Of a stretch of 64,000 nt of DNA, positions 55,222 to 64,000 are shown piece by piece. Each line of letters begins with the position of its first letter. Position 1 is the stretch's first letter. A program made the position numbers and the translations under genes. The notes beneath the pieces were generated by a model that saw only the letters and a list, made by a program, of their open reading frames with translations, did no database searches and was not told the origin of the DNA. The stretch comes from Mortierella alpina (taxonomy: Eukaryota > Mortierellomycota > Mortierellomycetes > Mortierellales > Mortierellaceae), in NCBI GenBank assembly GCA_029449245.1, contig JANATF010000002.1, positions 2,046,001-2,110,000 on the forward strand, read 5' to 3'.

Positions 55222-57437
55222 CATCGTCTGTCATTTGGTTTTCTTTTCGTGGTTCTTTTGTCTCTCTCCTTGCGCTAGCTAGGCAAGAGGACACGGACTA
55301 GGCAATTAAAAAAATGCCTCGTTCCTTTGTTAAGATGCATGATCCAATGCACCCTCTCCCGTTCGTTCCTTGCGAGAGAAAAAATAAAACGTATGTGAAG
55401 GTACTTTACATGAATTAGGTGTACGTGCATACAGGTATACGCCCTAGTCTTGCATTGGGAATGCGTCGTTTAGTTTGTTCTGCTGCACAAAGACAAAGAT
55501 ATGGGCTAGTTCACAAAGGTGTTTTTTTGGCCCTCTTGTGCGAAGGGTGTCATGCCCTGTCCTACCCATCATGCCCATGCTTTGCCCTTGGTCGTCAAAC
55601 CTTGTCTATCTCCTCCCCCTCACCCCTCTCCTCCCCGTACGCCCTCGATGACTTGCCCTGACCTGCAAAAGCTGGAGAGAAGAAAAGGAGGACCATGGAG
55701 AGGGCTGTTGATGCGTCGCTTCTCAGCAACATTAACATCGCGTGCAGCGATGAGTGCCTTTTTCCTCCCTCTCTTTCTTTTTTTTTTTTTTTTTTTTGAA
55801 CTTTGCCTCCTTGAATGACGAATCACACCTCTGTTGTAATGCTCAATGCTACCATGGAGAGGAGCATAAAAAAAAGGAGACATGTATCTGAACGCGGCCG
55901 CTAGCCGAATGTTTATTGACTGCTCCCTTGAATTCGTATAGCCCGTTCTAAAGTGCCTTGACTGAATGTTGTTTCTACGAGGTAAGATGTGTGGGAATGA
56001 GCTGATCGACGCGCATGCGATGCTATGGTACTAAAGGTCAAAGTACTTACTACTTTGAGAGGTACTTCGCACCCAAGAAACCAGTGCTTTTGTGGGGGCG
56101 GAAGAGGGAGAAGCGAAGCTAGCCTAGGAGTGATTTGTGAGAGAGCTATCTAGCCGCTAGGCCTAAACCATGAGGTGTTGGGCTGCTGGGCCGATGGGTG
56201 GATGGACCTGCCTGACCTTTCCTCCTCCCCCTATTCTATTCCTGTCGTCTCTGCAACGGTACAGATGCAGATGCAGGTTGATGCAGAAAAAAAAAGTGGG
56301 TCTGGTGAAGTTTGAGATGGCAGGAGGAAAAAAAAAAGGTCCAATCTGCGGCTGATCGCCCGATACCCCTTTCTCGCTTGGCCCATGATATTCCATAACA
56401 TTCTTCCGTGATCCTAGGCTTGTCATCCTTTGATATCTTTACAGGGGGGATATTCATCAAGACCTGCTGTGATATTGTTTGTAGTTCGTAACGACGCGCC
56501 CACGAAAAAAAAGGTGTGCGTGATGTAGATTGTCCGCTCAGGGCCCCCGGTCCTGCTGACAGCAATTAGAGAATATCCCCCCTCTCTCCCCAACAAAGAA
56601 ATCTACGGGCACATTTTTGTCCTGCTGCTTAGACGCCCAGTGGACAGATCGATGATAATCTCCTTTACTTTATGTTTTCTAAATACCTACTGTCTCTTGA
56701 GAGAGTCGCCCCGGGTGTTTTTCTGCCTTTACGACCATGAGTGTACCGAACTCTTTTCGTTCAAGCACGCATGTTGTTTTGTTTTGTTCCCGTGGACAAC
56801 ACCTCATTTGAGATCTTGCCCAATAGCGTCGGATCAACTCAATGTTCTTTTGAGCACACTTCATGCACACGACTATGCACTTGTTTAGCCTGTACCACCA
56901 TCAAACGCGGGTACTACATGGAAACTACGCGCGCGCTGACTGCTCTCTTGTCTGCTCTGTCCGTCTACTCCTGGAGCTAGGTCTAACCATAATGCTCTAC
57001 GATCGAAATAATGCACATCATCGTCTACATGTGCATGAGTATACCGCGCTCTGCCTTATGCGCACCAAGGAGAGCGAAAAAAAAGAGCGTAGGCATATAT
57101 ATGCGCATAGGCGCGTTAGTGTACAGCACTATCCACCTATTTACTCTAGTTCGTAGTGCGTCAGGAAGTGACACTTTGCAAAGATATTGCAAAGTACTGA
57201 ATGCTACTACAAGTTGAGGTGATGTAGACTGGAAAAGTACAAAGGAGAATGGCTGAGGACTTGCTTGGCACTGGACATCCAGAACTCGGCAGATGAATGC
57301 CGTTATGAGCTCGGACTTGCCGTTGTGATCGTAAATCACGTGTGATGACGTACTGGTTGTTTTTTGGATGAGGGCACTCAAAAAACAGCTCTTGTTGTGA
57401 TGCATCCACTGTTCTCTCGCAAACGTCAAGCATCCCC

Positions 57438-60400
57438 ATGGACTACAGAAGAAACAACGGCGGCGGCGGCGGCGGAGGCGGGCCAGACAGGAACAGGAAC
57501 AACTACGGTACTTTGGCTTTCTGTGCAACTCGGCTCAGAGAGAGGAAGACGATTCAGGCTTGCATTCGTCGTGCACTGATCGCCCTTTCAGTGCTGTTCG
57601 CGAACCATGGAGAAACCTTTTTCTTATAGCTTACCAATCCGTCATGTTCGACAATGCTCCTTTCTCTTATTGAACTAGGTGGCGGTGGCGGTGGCGGGCG
57701 TCCTTATGAACGTAACGATCGCTTCGAGAGAGGTAAGGCTCGAGTACTATCAGCGGCGTTTGTTCCGTGGCGCGCTTGCACAAGATTTTTTAACATTGTC
57801 TGTTGGCTCTATTCCTTAACATCAGGCGGTCGTGGAGGCGGCGGAGGTGGTTACAACCGACGACCTTATGATAAGCCACGAAACGATCAGCGCGACAGGG
57901 AGCAGGATCGTGCCCAGGATGAGGTCGGAGATATCGAGAAGCGTCTCGGTGGCCTGATTATTCGTGTTGGCGACAAGGTACAGCAGCACCCGTTTGATCA
58001 CACCTCCCTTAGTCCTGGTTGAGGACAGGCGTCTACTGAGTATTTTTCAATGAACGTAGTAAGGTCTAATGTTATTGCTACCTATTTGTAGATCACCCCC
58101 ACGCTTGAGACCAACTTGAACACGCTGGCAGGAATTCTGGACAATGATTACGCCAAACACTCCGCCACGATCTTGAAGTCATTGAAGGCCTGGTATGAAA
58201 CTGTCGCAATACCTCATCCAGGTTTATAACATCTCAGCTGGATGCAGGCATGGTCTCTGATCTAACACGATCATGTTCTTATTGACAACAACTACACGCA
58301 TAGTATTCTGGAGCTTCCTATGAAGTCTGCTATCTACGGAACATTGACAGGACTGTTGAACGCCAAGAATGCGCAGATCGGAGGCACGATTGTCACCATG
58401 GCGTCCGATCTTCTTCATGAGAGTTTGGCCAAGTACCAATGGAGAAACGTCAAACTGTTGCTGCGATTCTTTGGCGAGTTGGTCAACTCAAACGTGATTC
58501 TGCCAACGACCCTACTCAACACCATGGAACAGTTCTTGGCCGTCCTGGAGGAGCCTACAGTCTTGAGAGTAAGCGCCGCTGGACCTCAACGCTGCGATCG
58601 TATTTTTGTATTCGGTCGGTGGGAGGATTCAAAGCTGATCGGTGTTTGTTCTTTTCCGTTTCCTGTTAGGCCCGCGCTGACTGTGCCGTATTCTGTGTTC
58701 TGGCAACATTGCCATGGTGTGCTGCCGATATGCGTGATCGCAACCCCCATGACTTTGACAAAATCCTGGTCAGGATCGAGCAGTACATGATTGCTCGGGA
58801 GGAGGGCGAAGGAGTCGAAGGATTCGAGATCACCAAGGTGTTCCAGGATGCGCAGTGCCCCTATGTTCAGGAAGAGGTACGAGTGACGACTCTAAACGAA
58901 CGACATTTACGCGGGGCATGGAGTACCTAGTTTTGAGGACTAACCACTTCCTCCTCCTACTTAGTCCTTGACGTTGCTGTGGAAGCAGATGCAGAACCTT
59001 CAGAAGGATGACTGGGATGTGTCGATTCTTATCAAGCCTTCGCAGGCCTTCGACGCTGCCCTGGGAATGGCCTCTCAACACGAACTCCCCGCATTCGTCT
59101 TCCCACCTCATACCGACTCGATCTCATACTACCTCCCACCCCCACTCTTCCGCATCTTTGTGGGTGAAGAGGAGGAGCAAGCAAGTTCCCTTCCCGATCC
59201 TTACTCTATTGCTCACTTCATCGTTCACGACAACCTCACCGACGTTTTGTGTCTGTTCGAGATCAACCGCAAGGAGTGCGCAAAATACTTGTTCATGGTC
59301 CAGTATTCTTATGTCATCGGCACATTTGCAGACTCTGCCTTGGCAGCAGCTGCAGTAGCACCCAAACCCGAGGACATGGAGACAGACACGCCTGCAGGAC
59401 CCAGCTGGTCTGTGGATCAGTTGCTGGCCGAGGTGATCTTTACAGAGATGTTCAGGTTGCCAAAGCCCGAGTTCAAGACGGTTTACTATGCGTCTCTGCT
59501 GGTCGAGGTATGCAAGTCTTTCCCAGACAGCTTCCCTACAGCGTTGGCCAAGGCCATTTCAAAGTTGTACGAAAGACTTCCTTCCATGGATGTCGAGTGT
59601 GCTCATCGTTTCTGGACCTGGTTGAGCCATCACCTCAGTAACTTTGGCTACCTCTGGAACTGGGCAGAATGGTAAGATTACACAGCATGCAGGATGCCCC
59701 TGTCTTCATTGGTTGTTGTTTTTTTGGAGCTGGGATTCATCGAGTCTTATACTGACCTTGTACGTGTGCTTTTTCATTTTAGGTCTGCTGCTCTGGAGGC
59801 ACCTGCCGACCATCCACAGGCAGTGTTCATTCGCGAAACATTGGAGAAGACTATCCGCCTTTCTTACTATGAGCGTATCAAGGAGGCCATCCCCGAGGAC
59901 TTTCACAAGTTCATGCCAGAGGAGGCACCTGGACCCACATGGAAGTTCGAGTCACCAGGTATAGGAAAAAAGAAATCTTTATTCAACCCCCTTCAATTGT
60001 GGAAAAGACGAAACGACTAGCCTTTTCCCTATTGTAGATATGTACCTGACAATCTTTTGCTCTCCCCCTCGATCTTCTAGAACATCCATACCATGCCATG
60101 GCATCAGCGGTGTTGAACTCTTTGCGAGCCAAGAACTCGATTGAGCAAATCGAGCAAACCCTGGAGAGTATGAAGAACGCGCCCAGACTGGAAGACTTGA
60201 CGGCGAACGAGCGTGAGGATTTCATTCGTGAGCTCTTTACAGAGTGTGTGTTGATGCTCGGATCCAAATCGTTTTCGCATGTGTTGAATGTGATTGAGCG
60301 GTACCTGTCGATTTTGCAACGGATGAACAGCACACGGGAGGCCCGTCTGCACACGGTCAAGATTGTGGCCCAGTTCTGGAGAAACAACACTCAGTTTATG

Positions 60401-61117
60401 GGAATTCTGCTGGACAAGATGCTCAACTACAGAGTCGTGGACGCGATTGCGATCGTCAAGTGGGTCTTTGAACCAGAGGTCTGGCAGAACGAGTGGCACC
60501 GGAGCTTTGTCTGGGATATCTTGAAGAACACGCTCAACAAGGTCATCTCCAGAGTCGCCCAGGTCAAGGATAAGTTGGTTGAAGTCCGCAAGGAGTTTGA
60601 AGGTAAGAAAAAGAATGTGCTTGAGTGTCCAAGTTCTGTGTTTACGATCTCAAAGCCCATATGTTATTGCTTTTTTTTTTTTATTTCCACGAGGCTGACT
60701 CGATTGCTTTTTCATGTCATGGTTCATTGATGAAAAAAAAAAACAGCTGTTCCACCCACCAAGACCCAAGAAGTGGTGGAGGGAGTCGAAAACACATTGT
60801 CGATTGTGAACAGGGAGCAAAAGGAGGTCTTCTTGATTCTGTACCAGGAGTTTGTCGGAGTGCTGCAGTCGCAGCTTAAGGAGATTGAGGCCTCTGGTCA
60901 GAGCGTGGATGAAAACCGCTGGTGGGAGATTGGACTGGGTTGGTTCCTGGAGTTGGGTCGTCGGTATTCCAAAGAGGTCACGACGTTCTCGGGCACACTG
61001 GAGAGCATTGTGTTTTCGGTCGACAACGAGACTGGAAACGAGATTGACGCGAGGATCACCAACATCTTCCAGGAGATCTGTCGCATGGAGATTGGGCGGT
61101 CTGTGGAGATGAACTAG
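57438..61117 (+). CDS. CBC1: Nuclear cap-binding complex large subunit CBP80 (MIF4G repeats) with Gly-rich N-terminus
   Basis: CBP80/Cbc1 partners CBP20 on the m7G cap of nuclear transcripts and supports splicing, export and, in animals, NMD. Ten exons keep frame: 57438-57507, 57679-57732, 57826-57977, 58092-58192, 58304-58568, 58670-58876, 58965-59671, 59783-59958, 60081-60602 and 60747-61117, about 874 residues. After a Gly/Arg/Asn-rich head (residues 1-60), the first MIF4G begins near EKRLGGLIIRVGDKITPTLE with MKSAIYGTLTGLLNAKN and RNVKLLLRFFGELVNSNV. Family hallmarks follow: PPPLFRIF, AHRFWTWLSHHLSNFGYLW, WSAALEAP, IIVKWVFEPE-type AIVKWVFEPEVW with WDILKNTLNKVISRV, and the C-terminal GWFLELGRRY. 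Animal CBP80 has a short basic N-terminus; the poly-Gly/RGG-like head here is unusual. It is convergent with NAA25, 160 bases apart. Confidence 0.93.
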
Positions 61118-61278
61118 AGAGTGAGAGAGAGAGAATAGCAGACAATATTCACCACCACTATTATATTTTTTTCCTCATCCCAAAAGCTCTGGGAGTTTTT
61201 TTTATCTAAGTTGCAGTTGAACACAGCTGAGGGGGAGGAGGGGGTAAGGGAGTAACTGTCTGTCTATATCTATGTTCT
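61118..61278. terminator. Convergent 3' ends of CBC1 and NAA25
   Basis: 161 bases between two stop codons facing each other. It contains ATTATATTTTTTTCC (about 61159-61173) and T/A runs near 61196-61207 on the plus strand; both polyadenylation regions must overlap here. Confidence 0.45.
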
Positions 61279-64000
61279 CTAAACAATTCTGGAAGCGGCC
61301 TCCTGTTGCAGATTGACAAGACTGTTCATCCAGCTCGCGCCAATCTTTAGAATCTTGTCCTCGATCAACGCTTGGTGAGCCTAGAAAAAAAAAAAGAAAC
61401 CATACATCAAAGCACGTCATGTTAGCAAGTCTTGCACAAGATCCAAGTCAAAAGTCAACAGCAGCGAAAAAAAAAAAAAAAGAAAGGCAAACGTACAGGA
61501 GATCGGACGAAATCGACTGCAGTTCCATCGCAGAGTTCATAGAGCAGGCCCGACTTGATGCGATCCGGTCTCACCACGTTCCTGAGCGCCGTGATATCCG
61601 TCTGCGCCGACTGCAACGCCTGGCGACACTGGGCCATGAAATCCTGCACCACCCCCGTGACGGCCTTGAAGGTCGTCTTCTTGCTCGCCTTGGTGGAGAT
61701 CAGGTTCAGCAGGCACTGGTTCGCCACATTCAAATAAGCGGCCATCTCGACCGTGCTGGTCAGAGAATGGAACGTTTGCCAGGGCAAGACGCCTGTAGAC
61801 TTGATGGGCTCCCGCTTCAGGAGCGTTCCAGCCGCCGTCAATTGCTCCTTGATGGCCGCTGCAGTCTTGGCAGGATCCTCCTTCGTGGGACTGTTGCTGT
61901 TCTGCGCAATGACAGCAGGGTAGAGCAGTTGGTAGGCTTTGGAGACTCGCGAAAGGACTTGAGCCAGCTTGAGTTCCTCAGCCGTCAGCTCTTGTGAAGA
62001 GCTGCTCTGCGATGCTACTACCAAGGCGTCGAGGGTTTCAACGAGCTTTTCAAATTCGGCGTTGATGGGTGTGAGATGGGCCATCTGTTTCAGAATACGT
62101 GGAACGAGCGTGAACAGGGTCATCCAGACGCGGTTGGGTTGGGCGGTGGCGCGCGTCAGGAGCTCGACGGAAGGAGAATCCTTCGGGTTCCAGTTCAGCA
62201 TGACGCTTGTGTCGCGGTTGTCTATCCTTGACTTGCAGAACTCGTCTAGTGAAGGGCGACGAGGAAGAAATAGAGAAGAGGAGAAACATAGAGTGAGCAC
62301 ATTTTAGGAAGGGGGGATTGGACGCGAAGGGCAGCATACCCAAGCAAAAAAAAATAAAAGTGTTTTCAGTACCATCGTATTTGAGATTGGTGATCTCGAG
62401 CTCTTGGAGCCATGCGATCGCTCGGCTCGCAGAGTCCTCCTTCATAAACTCGAGACGGATCATTTCACGGTCGGCGATCATCTTCTGAAGCGAGTTTTCG
62501 AGTCTTGACTGGAACTCGATGAACTCTTGCATCTACAACAGACGGGTGATGATTGATTATGAGGAATAAAGACTGTTAGTTTCATCTTGTGTTTTTGACA
62601 TATGCATACCATAAGAACATAGTTCAGAGTCGAATCTCCAAATATCATTTTACCTTGGAGAACGTGCAGTACTTGTATGCCTGCAAAATCATCTCGGGGG
62701 TCTACGACAAATAGTCCATCCGTGTGAGAAAGTGTGCTTCCTTCCCCTCCCTCAAAACCTTTGAATCACTCATTTCCTCGCTTCTTCAACGATGCCTACC
62801 TCTGCCTCGTTACTGTGGTAGATCTCATGGGCGCTGTACAGCTGCGTCAAAGCCTCGTTGAACAGTCCAAAACTCGTGGCACGATCCGTGATGAAGTGAG
62901 AAAGGGTATCGTGCTGCACATGTTTGATTCCCATGGTGTTGTAAATAGCAGTAGCGCAATTGAAGGCACCTAGCACATGTTAGAACCAAGAAACAAACAA
63001 ACAAAAAGGCGCGCGCTCTTGTTAGATGGGACAATTCGCAGGAAGAAAACTGCAAAAGATACGGGGCTTGAAGAAAGACAACTTACCTAGCAACTCGTAC
63101 ATGCGGATCAAAACAAGTTTCAACTGGTAGTTGTGCTTGCTGGCATTCAAGGCGTGCTCCAGCATGAGAATGGCATTCAGTAGAGGAAAGTACGATTCTA
63201 AAGAAAGACCGTGATGCCGGTTTAAGTGTTAGGAGCGCAAGGTTTGCGTCATCAAGAAAAAAAAATCCATTTTCAACGTAAACTGATGAGTACGTACTTG
63301 TCTCCTTGTGAATGTCGAACAGAAGATGCGCCGCCATGATGGCGTAATCGTCTCCATACTGACGCTCAGTCTCTTCTAATTCCTTGCCTAGAAAAAAATA
63401 AGACGAGCCACGTGTTAGCAATGCAAAACAACTTGCAATGCACGCCCCTTTTCCTTAATCCACACGTGTTTCTGCAATCACGTCTTACCGAGTGGTAGAG
63501 CGTCTTCGTAACGCTTCCAGAACTGGTTGACGAGCGCCATAGTCTCTGTAGAGTTGAGTTTGGCGTGCATTCCTGTGAATCGCTCGAATCGGACGATATT
63601 GATCTGGATGCAGATTTCCTTGACAGTTTCGGCCTTATCGCCGTGCTTCTCCTTTAGCTTCTGGCAAAAGGTCATGGCGTCGTCCTTTTCCAACTCCGAG
63701 ATGTAGGTCGAAAGATCTTCGAAGCAGCATGTCTTGGACCCAAACTTGTCAAAGTATCCCATTAAAAGATCCAGCACTTTCTCCTTGTTTTCTCCTGAGG
63801 ACATTTCAAAGAAGAAAAGAAAAAGTATGTTGAGTGGTTCAGCCCATCAGCCCATCAGCCTCTGGCAGCATAAAGAGCAGCCAGTGGAAGACTTACCAAT
63901 CTTTCCCTGTACACGCCTCTCGAGCTCGATCTGTGCCAGGAATGGGCCTCGCTTTGGGTTCTTGCCCTCGTTTGAAACGAGCTCAGAAGTGAATGCACGT
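61279..64000 (-). CDS. NAA25: NatB N-terminal acetyltransferase auxiliary subunit Naa25 (Mdm20), 5' end off the window
   Basis: Naa25/Mdm20 is the TPR-like scaffold of the NatB complex, which with Naa20 acetylates N-termini starting Met-Asp, -Glu, -Asn or -Gln co-translationally at the ribosome. The gene enters from the right: KNPKRGPFLAQIELERRV (about 63970-63898), then ENKEKVLDLLMGYFDKFGSK and CCFEDLSTYI (63800-63490), a Mdm20/Naa25 signature. Next come QYGDDYAIMAAHLLFDIHKE, LVLIRMYELLGAFNCATAIY, MGIKHVQHDTLSHFITDRAT and YHSNEAETPEMILQAYKYC, then EFIEFQSRLENSLQKMIADR, and CKSRIDNRDTSVMLNW. The C-terminal exon pair (about 62250-61490 and 61380-61279) is Ala/Leu helical and ends QQEAASRIV. 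Introns are short (60-120 bases) and A/T-rich. The N-terminal portion lies beyond base 64000. The identification is strong because five separate conserved blocks occur in family order. Confidence 0.9.

Larger units (their letters stand above)
52407..57437. other. 5 kb gene-poor region upstream of the kinase and CBP80
   Basis: No gene is supported in this stretch. Short open frames exist on both strands but are low-complexity and lack family features. Notable elements: GGTTTATAAAGG (about 53037-53048, TATAAA readable on both strands) some 630 bases before the kinase start; a GAAAA repeat (52890-52918) and GA runs between them, so the kinase probably has a long purine-rich leader; ATATATAT near 53186; an alternating CG tract at 55205-55220; T21 at 55777-55797; many A8-A10 runs through 54400-56520. 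The density of homopolymers resembles long fungal leaders/regulatory DNA or an unannotated non-coding transcript. Confidence 0.5.

Noticed and set aside
61119-61135. GA-repeat after the CBC1 stop as a regulatory element
   Set aside because: A short GAGAGAGAGAGA run in a 3' region; nothing beyond simple sequence supports a function.

Overview
This window looks like nuclear DNA of a filamentous fungus, most likely an early-diverging one (Mortierellomycotina/Mucoromycota type). The genes are rich in short introns with GTRNGT donors and CTAAC/CTGAC-like branch points. Several conserved proteins carry long low-complexity tails. A pentapeptide/WD40 protein of the kind abundant in Mortierella-like genomes is present, as is the NMD kinase SMG1, which the model yeasts lost. 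The lineage is inferred from family content, not from a database search. There are no tRNA or rRNA genes, CRISPR arrays or intact transposons that I can support.

Layout. 1-8954 (-) is the 5' part of a RAVE/DmX-like V-ATPase assembly factor, running off the left edge. It is divergent from 9411-13512 (+), a Vnx1-type vacuolar cation/H+ antiporter. 13962-14264 (-) is an unrecognised 100-residue Cys/His protein with an internal duplication. 14852-18652 (+) is a kinesin-8 motor. 18923-23616 (-) is a Set9/Suv4-20 H4K20 methyltransferase with a long repeat-rich C-terminus containing a PWWP-like block. 24084-28167 (+) is the autophagy scramblase Atg9. 28753-28920 (+) is a doubtful small membrane ORF. 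29013-30271 (+) is a kelch-repeat protein. About 30560-31918 (+) is an N-terminally truncated pentapeptide/WD40 protein, followed by about 1.9 kb of decayed sequence that holds a remnant of a second copy.

33803-38836 (-) is UPF2 and 39079-47710 (+) is SMG1; these two nonsense-mediated decay genes share a short divergent promoter. 48246-50564 (+) is a Pil1/Lsp1 eisosome protein. 50955-52406 (-) is a Ran1/Ksp1-like kinase with an approximately 5 kb gene-poor upstream region. 57438-61117 (+) is the nuclear cap-binding subunit CBP80. 61279-64000 (-) is the NatB auxiliary subunit Naa25, running off the right edge.

How the genes relate. Two divergent pairs make functional sense. RAVE builds the V-ATPase whose proton gradient drives the Vnx1-type antiporter. 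UPF2 and SMG1 act in the same surveillance complex, and CBP80, which in animals promotes NMD, lies about 10 kb further on. Exon boundaries were derived by hand from splice signals, reading-frame continuity and family similarity. Those given explicitly keep frame; UPF2 and SMG1 5' ends are the weakest.
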